Shown: positions 1 through 8,784, counted from the first letter of the stretch. The stretch: DNA of 64,000 nt from Eubacterium sp. (GCA_017533915.1 JAFWHX010000005.1:186001-250000); one strand, 5' to 3'. The notes: generated by a model from the letters alone, not told the origin. Program-made: numbers and translations.

Positions 1-288
1 TGCAAGGGCAAGCAGGCGAGGCAGATGACAAAAGATGATTATGCGTACTATGATTTGATCATCTTCATGGATAAATGGAATATACTGAACGCGAGAAGAT
101 TCATAGGATTTGACAAGGCGCATAAGGCAAGCATGCTGCTGGATCACTGCGGCAGGGCAGGTGAGCAGGTCGCAGACCCATGGTATACAGATGACTTTGA
201 CGCTGCATGGGACGATGTGGTGCAGGGCTGTGAAGGACTGATAGAAGAAATAGAAGGAAGCGGCATTCATGGAAAAGAAAAGGCCTGA
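1..288 (+). CDS. Low-molecular-weight protein tyrosine phosphatase, C-terminal part
   Basis: The reading frame is open from base 1, so the gene starts outside the window. The visible part has the LMW-PTP pattern of an arginine-rich helix (KGKQARQMT), then YDLIIFMD, then the DPWY loop, whose aspartate is the general acid of the family. The N-terminal CX5R P-loop lies upstream and cannot be checked. The family dephosphorylates protein phosphotyrosine or small phosphoesters in the cytosol, and in Gram-positives is often linked to polysaccharide kinases. The stop overlaps the next gene by 20 bases, so the two are translated together. Function of the visible half is clear; substrate is unknown. 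Confidence 0.85.
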   Translation, partial: CKGKQARQMTKDDYAYYDLIIFMDKWNILNARRFIGFDKAHKASMLLDHCGRAGEQVADPWYTDDFDAAWDDVVQGCEGLIEEIEGSGIHGKEKA

Positions 289-898
289 AGACGGAAAAGA
301 ATTTGATGATCTGGAATGGGAAGAGATAAGCAGGAAGACTTTGATCCACAATGAATGGATAGACTTCAGGCAGTCCGCATACAGGTTCCCGGATGGAAAT
401 GTGTACGAGCCGTATTACAGCTACAGCAGACGTGATTATGCAGTGGTGGTCGCAACTGATGAAGAGGGGCGCTATATCTGTGTGCGTCAGTTCCGGCAGG
501 GCATCAAGGAAGTTACGACTGAATTCCCGGCGGGCGGGATCGAGAGAAAAGACGGAAAAGAGTATGCAGGCCGGGCGATATACGGAGACGATAGAGGTCC
601 TGATGCAGCTGAAGAGGCACTCGAGGCAGCAAAGCGGGAGCTTCTTGAGGAGACCGGGTATGAATCTGATGAGTGGGAACACCTGCTGACTATACCATCA
701 AATGCTACGATATCAGACAATTATGCGTATATCTACTCAGCTAAGAACTGCCGAAAAGTGTCAGGACAGGAGCTTGACGTGATGGAATTCCTAAATGTCT
801 GCCTGTGCTCAGACGACGAGATAGATGAACTGATACACGGTGGGGACTTCAAGCAGTCTGTACATGTAATGGCGTGGCTTCTGGCAAAACGACTTTAG
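269..898 (+). CDS. NUDIX hydrolase, ADP-ribose pyrophosphatase-like
   Basis: A 209-residue protein with a NUDIX box around residues 112-133 ending in RELLEETGY, the metal-binding helix that cleaves nucleoside diphosphates linked to another group. The first position of the classical GX5EX7REUXEEXGU pattern is Arg with Gly one place later, a small deviation. Upstream, the strand YAVVVATDEEG and the segment EFPAGGIE are typical of the ADP-ribose pyrophosphatase subfamily (NudF/YqkG-like). The ATG lies inside the end of the phosphatase gene with a GGAAG site before it. Housecleaning of ADP-ribose or nucleotide sugars is the likely role; the substrate is inferred. Confidence 0.85.
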   Translation: MEKKRPEDGKEFDDLEWEEISRKTLIHNEWIDFRQSAYRFPDGNVYEPYYSYSRRDYAVVVATDEEGRYICVRQFRQGIKEVTTEFPAGGIERKDGKEYAGRAIYGDDRGPDAAEEALEAAKRELLEETGYESDEWEHLLTIPSNATISDNYAYIYSAKNCRKVSGQELDVMEFLNVCLCSDDEIDELIHGGDFKQSVHVMAWLLAKRL

Positions 899-966
899 TA
901 TGCCTTCAGGAAACAGGTCTGACATCTGATCACAGTGGAAGATCACAGCTGAAATGGAATGAATGT

Positions 967-1005
967 ATGACAGAATACCTCTATGTTATGGTACAATAAT
1001 AACAT
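967..1005 (+). promoter_or_regulatory. Candidate promoter with overlapping inverted repeat
   Basis: TACAAT at 992-997 is a plausible -10 element, with a weak -35 (ATGACA, 967-972) 19 bases upstream. The arms ATGTTAT (983-989) and ATAACAT (999-1005) flank and partly cover the -10, so a repressor could bind there. It precedes the proline iminopeptidase gene. Motif reading only. Confidence 0.35.
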
Positions 1006-1043
1006 GAAGCTGCGGTGCAGCATTCTCAAATGAAGGGAGATGT

Positions 1044-1928
1044 ATGGAAATGGAAGTAAAAGAAGGATATATGCCTTATAAAGGCTTCAAGACATGGTAC
1101 AAGATCGTGGGAGAACCATCGGACAAAGCTCCTGTGATCCTTCTTCATGGAGGACCTGGAGCCTGCCACAATTATATGGAGCCGTACGAGGCGATCGCCG
1201 AGAGGTACGGAAGACAGGTCATCACATATGACCAGATCGGTTGCGGCAAGTCGCCGATCCCTCATCAGGAAGACGATTTTTATACGATCCAGCTCTGGGT
1301 CGATGAGCTGGATGAGCTCCGTAAGTATCTCGGGATCAAAGAGTGCTACCTGCTGGGACATTCATGGGGCACGATCCTCGCTATGGAGTACATCCTCGCA
1401 GGCAAAGGTGAGGGCGTAAAGGGCATCATCCTCGCAAGCGGACTTTGCTCGATCGACCTCTGGCTCGAGGAAGCGGACAGGTATGTAAGCTATCTGCCTG
1501 AGGACCTCGCCGAAGCGATCCGGGAAGGAAACAAGAGAGGAGATTATTCTTCAGAGAAGGCGCAGCAGGCACAGGCGCTCTACTACGCGAGACACGTGGA
1601 AGGCGCGGGTGAAGAGCCGAAGTGCGTGCAGGAATCGTTTGAAGGCATAGGCGAGTGCTATGTCGTGATGCAGGGCGAGGCTGAGTTCGTCGTAACAGGA
1701 AAGCTGAAGGATTGGGACATCGTCGACAGGCTGAAATATATCGACGTTCCTGCTCTCATGATTTCAGGCAATGACGATGAGTCGACACCGCTCATCAACA
1801 AAGTCATGTATGACAATATCCCGAACTCAAAGTGGGATCTTATCCCGCACGGGACTCACATGGGCCACTGCTACAACCCGGAGCCTTATATTAAATCTGT
1901 AGAGACATTCATGGAGGAAAATGACTAG
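1044..1928 (+). CDS. pip: Proline iminopeptidase, alpha/beta hydrolase (S33)
   Basis: The 294 residues match the usual length of proline-specific peptidases. The oxyanion-hole motif HGGPG lies near residue 35, the nucleophile elbow GHSWG near residue 107, and the late segment SGNDDESTP plus HGTHMGH supplies the acid and histidine. The family releases N-terminal proline from peptides in the cytosol. The gene stands alone behind a candidate promoter with an inverted repeat. An AAGGGAG site serves either of two nearby ATG codons (1044 or 1050); the first is given. Family is near certain; other S33 hydrolase substrates remain possible. Confidence 0.88.
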   Translation: MEMEVKEGYMPYKGFKTWYKIVGEPSDKAPVILLHGGPGACHNYMEPYEAIAERYGRQVITYDQIGCGKSPIPHQEDDFYTIQLWVDELDELRKYLGIKECYLLGHSWGTILAMEYILAGKGEGVKGIILASGLCSIDLWLEEADRYVSYLPEDLAEAIREGNKRGDYSSEKAQQAQALYYARHVEGAGEEPKCVQESFEGIGECYVVMQGEAEFVVTGKLKDWDIVDRLKYIDVPALMISGNDDESTPLINKVMYDNIPNSKWDLIPHGTHMGHCYNPEPYIKSVETFMEEND

Positions 1929-1968
1929 ATAGACCGTGCAGGCCGGACATGTTAACGGGAGGCATGTT

Positions 1969-2916
1969 ATGTACGATAATGAATACAGATCTCAGCTGAA
2001 GGAACTTGGCGTATTTCTGGACGAGCTCGGGCTGGTGCTCCAGAACGCATCCAAGTTCGGCATGACGGACGTCTGCTGGTCGGCGAATGTGCTGCTGTCG
2101 ATCGACTCGGGCTATGACGCGCCGGGAGTCACGATCGATATAGCAAAGCAGCTTATCGCCGGGGGTGTGCAGTTCCACAGCACACAGGTACCAGCCGTAC
2201 AGTCGTTTTCGATACCGGCGGCGCCTGAAAAAGCTGAGCTGATGTGGAATCAGGCTTTTGCTTTTATCGAAAAATGCAGCATCGCGGAAAGAAGCAGTGG
2301 GAAGAGGATCGATGATGAGCCCCTTATCTTCAGCTTTGATCTGTCTGACTGCATCAGCGGTATCGGCGGAAAGGACATCCACGACAGGCTTAAGATGCTG
2401 AGCGATATCAAAGGACGGTTCATATATGTCTTCCGCGTGCCATATCTCGACGGCCAGGCGCTTATCAAAGTGAAGACAGCGATCTCTGATATCTTTCCGG
2501 TACGGGTGCTCGCAGTTTCACCTCTGTCGGATGAAGAACTGACGAAGTACCTGCATCAGAGACTGGAGCAGAAAGGAATAGTCATAAAGGAAAGTGATCT
2601 TCCTGGTAAAGCCGGCGCGGTAGATGATGTGATAGGCGAGATGATCGCGTTCGAAAAGAGCGATGGCAGGTTCGACGGCATCGCCACGATGAACAAACTT
2701 GCAGACAGCATAGTCTATCTCAAGCTCGCCGGCATGAAAGACCCGACTAAAAAGAGCAAAGCCGGAAGCTTCAGGGTCACTATTGACGCCAAAGAACTAG
2801 CGTCGATATATGCTGATCTTAGAGGCGGGGAAGAAGGTGCTGACAATACTCTTCTCGATAAGCTCGCCTCGGCGGCGGATTTGCTCAATTCAAAAACACA
2901 GAAGGTCGGATTCTGA
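1969..2916 (+). CDS. Unrecognised protein, possible degenerate AAA-like
   Basis: A cytosolic protein of about 315 residues without signal peptide or membrane segment. The ATG at 1969 is preferred over an in-frame GTG at 1936 because GGGAGG lies just upstream. I do not recognise it confidently. The middle part (FSFDLSDC, then RFIYVFRVPYLD, then FPVRVLAVSPLSDEELTKYLHQRL) resembles the strand, sensor and small lid order of CbxX/SpoVK-type AAA proteins, but no P-loop or clear Walker B is visible. If it belongs there it is a non-catalytic relative. Its stop overlaps the next start (TGATG), so it is co-translated with the broken amidotransferase. Confidence 0.6.
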   Translation: MYDNEYRSQLKELGVFLDELGLVLQNASKFGMTDVCWSANVLLSIDSGYDAPGVTIDIAKQLIAGGVQFHSTQVPAVQSFSIPAAPEKAELMWNQAFAFIEKCSIAERSSGKRIDDEPLIFSFDLSDCISGIGGKDIHDRLKMLSDIKGRFIYVFRVPYLDGQALIKVKTAISDIFPVRVLAVSPLSDEELTKYLHQRLEQKGIVIKESDLPGKAGAVDDVIGEMIAFEKSDGRFDGIATMNKLADSIVYLKLAGMKDPTKKSKAGSFRVTIDAKELASIYADLRGGEEGADNTLLDKLASAADLLNSKTQKVGF

Positions 2917-3844
2917 TGGAATACGTTTTTGATGGAAAAAAGCGTACTTCAGCTGCAGTCATGATTTTGCTTCTGGTGATCTTGTGCGCGGTGCCTCTCT
3001 CAGGGTGCAGCGGCAAGGCTGGAGGAAGTCAGGGCCAGGCACAGAGCGAAGACGTCGATAGTGAAGGTTTTGATGAAGGCACTGAGGCTGATGCCGGCAC
3101 AGACGGTGACGACGAGCCATACAGGATCGCAATTGCGTGGAGCAACGTGCAGGACAGCTACAGCTATACCAGCACGATCAAAGCCGTCGAGGCTATGGGC
3201 GCGGAGCCGGTCATTCTGGACATGGTGAGATCAAAAGACCTTTCATATAAAAAGAACGGGGCTGGCACGGTATCAAAGAGGATACTGAGTACAGCGCAGA
3301 GAGAGACGTGTCGGATTATCTGCTTGTGTCGTACTGCCTGGATAATGATATCCCGATGATCGCGATCTGCAGAGGAATGCAGATGCTGTCCGTGGTATCC
3401 GGAGCCGATATAATCCAGGATCTCGGGAAATGGTATGAGAAGCAGGGCATAGAGTATCACTCCATGCACAGAGACCCTGAGAAGAAAGACCTGGTCCCGC
3501 ATGATGCGAAGATCATTTCACGCGATTCGCTTTTATATGAGATAATAGGAGAGGACAGGCTGAAAGGCGTGCCGTCATGGCATCATCAGGCAGTCAGATC
3601 TGTGGAAGACACAAGGCTGGCAGTTACCGCAAAGACGAAGACGGACGGAAAGAATGTGATCGAAGCCGTTGAGCGGCCGGATAAGAGGTTCTGCATAGGA
3701 GTCCAGTTCCATCCGGAAGTCGCTGTGCGCAAGGTGGTAGATAAAGAGGAGAACGCTGACGAGTTCATGAGCTACGAGACGGCGGAGAAGCTGTTCAGAG
3801 CGCTGATCAGGGAAGGTTATCCGGATGGTGTCACGGAAGGGTGA
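2916..3844 (+). pseudogene. Lipoprotein class I glutamine amidotransferase-like, frameshifted with internal deletion
   Basis: Two frames together make one gene. The first (2916-3359) begins with a lipoprotein signal ending LSGC, then a short acidic linker, then the start of a gamma-Glu-GABA hydrolase (PuuD)-like domain (YRIAIAWSN, AVEAMGAEPVIL). The second frame is readable from about 3251 and continues with ERDVSDYLL, the nucleophile motif ICRGMQ and the histidine motif GVQFHPE. Between them the segment that normally carries the oxyanion glycines (about 30-50 residues) is missing and the frame shifts near 3249-3270. The catalytic Cys, His and Glu survive. Either the gene decayed by deletion or the assembly has an error; no convincing start initiates the second half alone. 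Confidence 0.72.
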
Positions 3845-3871
3845 CATTGAACAGGATAGTGAGGTATACAT

Positions 3872-5092
3872 ATGGAATTAACAGGTAAAACAGTTGTGAT
3901 AGGGGTATCTGCGGGTATCGCGGCATACAAGACGTGTTATCTCGTAAGCCGCCTTACACAGGCCGGCGCCGAGGTGCATGTCATCATGACGCCTAACGCG
4001 AAGCATTTCGTAGATCCGCTGACATTCGAGACTTTGTCAGGCAACAAGTGCATCACAGATACGTTCGACAGAGAATTTGAATTCGACGTAAAGCACGTAT
4101 CGCTTGCAAAAAAAGCGGATCTGTTCATGATAGCGCCTGCGACGGCGGACGTAATAGCAAAGTGTGCCTGCGGAATCTGCGACGATATGCTGACTACGAC
4201 ATTCCTCGCTGCCAGCTGCCCCAAGTATGTGGTCCCGGCTATGAACACCGGGATGTACCTGAACCTCATAACACAGAATAACCTGAAGACGCTCATCCAT
4301 TACGGCGTGCATGTGATCGAGCCTGCGGAAGGACATCTGGCATGCGGAGACACAGGAGCGGGGAAGATGCCAGAACCGGAGCAGCTGTTCGATGTGATCA
4401 TATCTGTGCTCGGGAAAGAGCAGGACATGGCGGGTCTGAGCATGCTCGTCACAGCCGGCGCGACGCAGGAAGCGATGGACCCTGTCAGGTTCATAACTAA
4501 TCATTCAACAGGGAAAATGGGCGCGGCTATCGCGAGGGAGGCTGTCTCCCGCGGCGCAAGTGTCACATACATCAAAGCCTCTACTTCTGTTCCTGATCCT
4601 GACGGGTGCGAAGTCGTCTCAGCAGTCTCTGCTGCCGAGCTATGCAAAGCAGTCACTGAGAGAGCCGGATCAGCCGACATAATAATCATGGCTGCTGCTG
4701 TCGCAGACTACAGACCTAAAACTGTAAGCGATGACAAAATGAAGAAGAAGGACGGCGAGCTCACGCTTGAGCTGGAGCGGACTACTGACATACTTGCAGA
4801 GCTTGGAAAGCAACGTGCTGAGGGGAAGCTTCCTGCCGGTCAGTTCATATGCGGCTTTTCGATGGAGACAAAAGACCTGATAGAGAATTCGCGCGCTAAG
4901 CTTGAGAAGAAGAACTGCGATATGATCGTAGCGAATAATCTGAAGGAGCAGGGTGCGGGATTCGGCCACGACACCAACAAGGTAACGCTGATCACTAAAG
5001 AGGGAAATGTGGAGCTTGAGCTTATGTCCAAGCAGGACGTAGCAGCGGCGATACTCGACAGAATAATAAAGAAAAACTTTGCGGAAATGTGA
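3872..5092 (+). CDS. coaBC: Phosphopantothenoylcysteine decarboxylase / phosphopantothenate-cysteine ligase
   Basis: A bifunctional enzyme of coenzyme A synthesis at the standard length of 406 residues. The N-terminal flavoprotein half (CoaC) shows GVSAGIAAYK, the catalytic histidine in VKHVSLAKKAD, the substrate motif PAMNTGMY and the redox-cysteine motif ACGDTGAGKM. The C-terminal half (CoaB, from about residue 190) shows GATQEAMDPVRFITNHSTGKMG and the AAVADYRP segment. It joins cysteine to 4'-phosphopantothenate using CTP and then decarboxylates the product. ATG at 3872 follows GTGAGG. No other coa gene is adjacent. Confidence 0.96.
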   Translation: MELTGKTVVIGVSAGIAAYKTCYLVSRLTQAGAEVHVIMTPNAKHFVDPLTFETLSGNKCITDTFDREFEFDVKHVSLAKKADLFMIAPATADVIAKCACGICDDMLTTTFLAASCPKYVVPAMNTGMYLNLITQNNLKTLIHYGVHVIEPAEGHLACGDTGAGKMPEPEQLFDVIISVLGKEQDMAGLSMLVTAGATQEAMDPVRFITNHSTGKMGAAIAREAVSRGASVTYIKASTSVPDPDGCEVVSAVSAAELCKAVTERAGSADIIIMAAAVADYRPKTVSDDKMKKKDGELTLELERTTDILAELGKQRAEGKLPAGQFICGFSMETKDLIENSRAKLEKKNCDMIVANNLKEQGAGFGHDTNKVTLITKEGNVELELMSKQDVAAAILDRIIKKNFAEM

Positions 5093-5123
5093 TCAGCGGT
5101 AATCGGTATTCTTGATAATGTCG

Positions 5124-5152
5124 TTGACAGAATAAGGAAATAATTATAAAAT
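5124..5152 (+). promoter_or_regulatory. Promoter of hisA
   Basis: Perfect -35 TTGACA (5124-5129), 17-base spacer and -10 TAAAAT (5147-5152), about 60 bases before the hisA start. Confidence 0.7.
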
Positions 5153-5213
5153 AATATTCACCGCACTGCGGAATTTATGGGTTTTGATCGTGTTTCCGGG
5201 AGGGGAGGTCCAT

Positions 5214-5936
5214 ATGAAAGTTTTTCCTGCTATTGATCTCAGGGAAGGTAATGTTGTAAGGCTTCTTAAGGGTGACTATAACAAGATGACTGTGTACGGG
5301 GAGAACCCTCTTGAGGTGGCGCAGGAGTTCGAAGACGCCGGTGCAGAGTATCTTCATGTCGTAGACCTCGACGGCGCTATCGACGGCTCTCAGCCGAACT
5401 TTGCCGCTGTGCGTGACATCATCGAGGGTACAGGTCTCAAAGTGGAGATCGGCGGCGGCATCAGAAATGAGGATATAATCGTTGATTACGCACAGATCGG
5501 CGCACTCCGGGTGATCATCGGAACGATGGCTATCAAGGATCCGGAGTTCACCGCCAGGATGGTCAAAAAGCATGGAAAGAATGTCGCGGTCGGCGTCGAC
5601 ATCAATAACGGATTCGTGGCGATCAAAGGCTGGACTGAGGTGACTGACAAGACTGTAGACGATATGTGCCAGGAACTGATCGATATAGGCGACAGGACGA
5701 TAATCTGCACAGACATATCAAGAGACGGTGCCATGGAAGGTACTAACATCGAGCTCTACAAACAGCTCGTTGACGAGTACGGTGACTATGTAGATATCAT
5801 TGCTTCAGGCGGTATTTCAACTATGGAAGATCTGGAGAAGCTTGCCGAGATCGGAGTCGACGGAGTGATCATAGGCCGTGCGCTCTATAATGGTGCGTTA
5901 GATCTTGGCGAAGTACTTTCGAACTTCGCAGACTGA
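5214..5936 (+). CDS. hisA: Phosphoribosylformimino-5-aminoimidazole carboxamide ribotide isomerase (lone hisA)
   Basis: A TIM-barrel isomerase of about 240 residues for step four of histidine synthesis. Visible motifs are FPAIDLREGNVVRL with the N-terminal catalytic aspartate, VDLDGA, the phosphate loop EIGGGIRN, VDINNGFVAIKGW around the second catalytic aspartate, and a final ASGGIS phosphate loop. The ATG at 5214 follows GGGGAGGT directly; an upstream in-frame TTG would place that site inside the protein. It has its own promoter and terminator and no his neighbours, which is unusual because hisA normally lies beside hisH and hisF. Confidence 0.95.
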   Translation: MKVFPAIDLREGNVVRLLKGDYNKMTVYGENPLEVAQEFEDAGAEYLHVVDLDGAIDGSQPNFAAVRDIIEGTGLKVEIGGGIRNEDIIVDYAQIGALRVIIGTMAIKDPEFTARMVKKHGKNVAVGVDINNGFVAIKGWTEVTDKTVDDMCQELIDIGDRTIICTDISRDGAMEGTNIELYKQLVDEYGDYVDIIASGGISTMEDLEKLAEIGVDGVIIGRALYNGALDLGEVLSNFAD

Positions 5937-5965
5937 TACGTCGGAAGATAGATAAGATACAGATA

Positions 5966-5992
5966 AGCAGGTCTCAGAGGCCTGCTTTTTTT
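5966..5992 (+). terminator. Rho-independent terminator of hisA
   Basis: AGCAGG (5966-5971) pairs with CCTGCT (5981-5986) and is followed by a run of seven T. Confidence 0.8.
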
Positions 5993-6087
5993 GCGCCCTG
6001 ATCAATGTGTGACAGTCAAAGATAACCGTGTTTTTTTGATGTTTAGTTGAAATGATGTGATAGTTATGTGAAAAATCGCCAAGATGT

Positions 6088-6116
6088 TTGAAATACTGCT
6101 TTTTATATGATAATAT
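6088..6116 (+). promoter_or_regulatory. Promoter of the membrane foldase gene
   Basis: TTGAAA (6088-6093), 17-base spacer, TAATAT (6111-6116), about 40 bases before the start codon. Confidence 0.55.
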
Positions 6117-6158
6117 TATCTTCGTGAAATTATTGCCGTTATAGGAGAAAATATAATT

Positions 6159-7955
6159 ATGGACGACGAGAAGAAAATGAATGAAGCAGCTGAGAGGGGC
6201 GCTGAGATCAAGGAAGCGGTAGAAGAAAAAGTCGAGGCCGCAGAGAAAAAAGCTGAAGAAGCAGTAGACATAGTTGATGAGAAGCTTGACGCTGTGGAAG
6301 AGAAAGCAGAAGCTGCTAAAGAAGAACTGAAAGAAAAAGCTGAAGAAGCACAGGAGAAGGCTGAGGCTGCCGAGGAAGAGCTGAAGGAGAAGGCTGAGGC
6401 CGTTAAAGAGGAACTTGAAGAAAAAGCTGAGAAAGCCAAGGAAGAGATGGATATGAATTCCGCTGCCGCAGCAGCTGCTGTAGAAGGCGCTGTAGCAGAA
6501 GCAAAAGAAAAGGCTGCCGAAAAGCATGAAGAGAATAAAGAGAAGTTCGAAGAGTTCCAGGACGAGGTAGTAGAAAAGGCTGAAGAGGCACAGGAAAAGG
6601 CTGAGGCTGCTGAAGAAGAAATGAAAGAGAATTCTGAAGCAGCAACAGAAGCTGTGGAAGAAGCCGTAGAAGAAGTAAAGTCAGCAAAGCAGCAGAGAAA
6701 AGAAGAAAAAGCCGCAAAGAAGGCTGAGAAGGCTGCCGCTGAAGCTGAGGCTGCTGCCAAAGCGAAGAAGACAGTGAGCACAAAGACTGTCGTACTGATC
6801 ACACTTGCGATCTGCGCTGCAGTTCTGATCGGCGTCGTAGCTTATATGAACCAGCCTGAGAAGTCGATCTACGAGAAGGTCTCAAATTATGACGAATATG
6901 TGACCCTTGGGGAATACAAAGGACTGAAGTACACTAAAGAAGATATCGAAGTTACTGATGAGGAAGTAAAGGCTGAGATCGACAGAAGACTTCAGGAGAA
7001 ATCCACTACAGAGGACTCCAAGAAGGGCAAAGTAAAAGACGGTGATAATGTCAATATCGATTATGTCGGAAAGATCGACGGAAAAGAATTTGACGGAGGA
7101 TCAGCAGAAGGATATACGCTGACTATCGGATCCAGCACATTCATCGACGGATTTGAAGAAGGCCTGATCGGAAAGAAGATCGGCGATACAGTAACGCTCG
7201 ACCTCAAGTTCCCGGATGACTACACGAACAAGGATGTCGCCGGCAAGGACGTAACGTTTGAAGTCAAGCTCAACTCCAAGCAGATAACCAATACTCCGGA
7301 ATATGACGAAGCATTCATCAAAGCCAACTCAGACTATGACAACAAAGCGGATTATGAGGCATCTGTAAAGAAAGAGCTCGAGCATGACAAAGAGCATACC
7401 GCAGAGGATACCGCGAAGCAGTCTCTCTGGAGCGAAGCTGTAGAGAATGCAGAAGTCAAGAAGTATCCAAAGGGAGTCGTAAGCCAGGAGAAGGAAGCTA
7501 TTATCGAGCAGTATAAGCTCATGGCTGAGAACTACAACGTCGAATGGGCTGATTTCCTTGACCAGTTCATGGGTACTACAGAGGAAGATTTTGACAAGCA
7601 GGCTAAAGAATATGGTAAGTCAGTCGCAAAGCAGAAGCTCGTTATGTACGCTATCGCTGACAAGGAGAATCTAAAGCTCAGCGGCAAGGAATACAAAGAC
7701 CGCCTGAAAGAGCTCCTTGACAATGCCGGTATGACAGAAAAGCAGTTCAAAGAGCAGTACAACCAGACTATCGAAGAGTACGCAGATGAGAACGACTTTA
7801 AATCACAGTTCATGCTTGAAAAGATCTACGATTTCCTTTATGAGAATGGTAAAGCTGTAGAACCTGGCTCAGAAGAAGCTAAAGAGCTTGAAGAGAGTCA
7901 GCATGATCATGAGCACGATCACGAGCATGAAGAAGAAGCAGCAGAAAACGAATAA
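6159..7955 (+). CDS. Membrane-anchored trigger-factor-like FKBP peptidyl-prolyl isomerase
   Basis: A 598-residue protein with four parts. Residues 1-205 are almost only Ala, Glu and Lys in an amphipathic repeat (EEKAEAAKEELKEKA-like), expected to form a long charged helix. One membrane segment follows (TVVLITLAICAAVLIGVVAY, about 209-230), so the rest is probably outside the cell. Residues 250-390 resemble trigger factor: the linker EVTDEEVKAEIDRRL, then an FKBP domain (GDNVNIDYVGKIDGKEFDGG, IDGFEEGLIGKKIGDTVTL). Residues 390-570 resemble the trigger-factor C-terminal arms. The tail is rich in His, Asp and Glu and may bind metal. It likely helps fold exported proteins. GGAGAA precedes the ATG. 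Confidence 0.82.
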   Translation: MDDEKKMNEAAERGAEIKEAVEEKVEAAEKKAEEAVDIVDEKLDAVEEKAEAAKEELKEKAEEAQEKAEAAEEELKEKAEAVKEELEEKAEKAKEEMDMNSAAAAAAVEGAVAEAKEKAAEKHEENKEKFEEFQDEVVEKAEEAQEKAEAAEEEMKENSEAATEAVEEAVEEVKSAKQQRKEEKAAKKAEKAAAEAEAAAKAKKTVSTKTVVLITLAICAAVLIGVVAYMNQPEKSIYEKVSNYDEYVTLGEYKGLKYTKEDIEVTDEEVKAEIDRRLQEKSTTEDSKKGKVKDGDNVNIDYVGKIDGKEFDGGSAEGYTLTIGSSTFIDGFEEGLIGKKIGDTVTLDLKFPDDYTNKDVAGKDVTFEVKLNSKQITNTPEYDEAFIKANSDYDNKADYEASVKKELEHDKEHTAEDTAKQSLWSEAVENAEVKKYPKGVVSQEKEAIIEQYKLMAENYNVEWADFLDQFMGTTEEDFDKQAKEYGKSVAKQKLVMYAIADKENLKLSGKEYKDRLKELLDNAGMTEKQFKEQYNQTIEEYADENDFKSQFMLEKIYDFLYENGKAVEPGSEEAKELEESQHDHEHDHEHEEEAAENE

Positions 7956-7984
7956 TCGCTGATACGAATAAAAACAACACGATG

Positions 7985-8015
7985 CAGCGCCGGGCTGATG
8001 CCCGGCGCTGTTTTT
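7985..8015 (+). terminator. Rho-independent terminator
   Basis: CAGCGCCGGG (7985-7994) and CCCGGCGCTG (8001-8010) form a perfect 10-base-pair stem followed by TTTTT. It ends the foldase transcript. Confidence 0.92.
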
Positions 8016-8016
8016 A

Positions 8017-8325
8017 TATGCTGTGGTATATGATAAGCATAAACAGAGGCACTATATGTATGTTAAATGTTAAGAATTGTTTAGTTAGAAGGGTGTTTGT
8101 TAAGAAATATTTAGTTAAAAATGGTGTTTTTTTCGTCAATAACCCACTAAATATAGTATAATTGCATTATGGGAGGCATTTCAGGCGGACAGATGAGATT
8201 TTGATGGTTCTATATATTGTGCCACTAATGGATCGGTATGGCGGGCTCATAGGAGTTCACGGCAGCCGGACGTGTCTGACGCGGGGGATGCATATATTGG
8301 AGATTGATCGAAAGAAGGGTTTGAA
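8017..8325 (+). promoter_or_regulatory. nrdR upstream region with two tandem 30-base repeats and a candidate promoter
   Basis: About 309 bases without a gene. It contains two imperfect tandem copies of an AT-rich unit (8068-8097 and 8098-8128), each starting TGTTAAGAA and containing TTTAGTTA then GGTGTT. Downstream, TATAAT at 8157-8162 is a good -10; the -35 is weak (TTCGTC, 8132-8137). The repeats lie directly upstream of this promoter, where an activator or repressor could bind. No typical NrdR box pair is apparent. The remaining roughly 160 bases are a leader with no feature I recognise. Confidence 0.5.
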
Positions 8326-8784
8326 ATGAAGTGTCCGTATTGCAACAGTGAGGATACGAAGGTCATCGACTCACGTCCGACCGAGGATGGCCACGCGATC
8401 AGAAGAAGACGCGGCTGTGAGAAGTGCGGCAAGCGCTTTACGACTTATGAGAAGGTGGAAGAGTCTATCATCATGATCGTGAAGAAGGATGGAAGCCGTG
8501 AGGCATTTGACCGCGGCAAGCTGATGAACGGGATCATCAGAGCTTGTGAGAAGCGGCCGGTACCGATGGCGACGATCGAAGGAATGGTGGACAGGATCGA
8601 GCGGGGGCTGAACAATCTGATGCAGAAGGAAGTAAAGAGCGACTTTATCGGCGAGCTCGTCATGGATGAGCTGAAGAAAGTCGACCAGGTGGCGTATATC
8701 AGATTCGCTTCGGTATACCGCCAGTTCACAGATGTCGAGACGTTCACAGAGGAGATCAACAAGCTGAAGGATGCAGAACGGTAA
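8326..8784 (+). CDS. nrdR: Transcriptional repressor NrdR
   Basis: A repressor of ribonucleotide reductase genes, 152 residues as usual. The N-terminal zinc ribbon has the pairs CPYC and CEKC separated by the conserved [17 protein letters not shown]. An ATP-cone domain follows from about residue 48 ([19 protein letters not shown]) and senses ATP or dATP. It begins after AAGAAGGG at ATG 8326. No nrd target gene lies in the window. Certain by family. Confidence 0.97.
   Translation: MKCPYCNSEDTKVIDSRPTEDGHAIRRRRGCEKCGKRFTTYEKVEESIIMIVKKDGSREAFDRGKLMNGIIRACEKRPVPMATIEGMVDRIERGLNNLMQKEVKSDFIGELVMDELKKVDQVAYIRFASVYRQFTDVETFTEEINKLKDAER

Noticed and set aside
101-682. Minus-strand frame of 193 codons over the phosphatase and NUDIX genes
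   Set aside because: Lies opposite two well-supported genes and has no family features.
6116-6802. A 228-codon minus-strand frame, very rich in Ser and Ala
   Set aside because: It is the antisense of the Ala-Glu-Lys repeat of the foldase gene; biased composition keeps the opposite frame open. No ribosome site.
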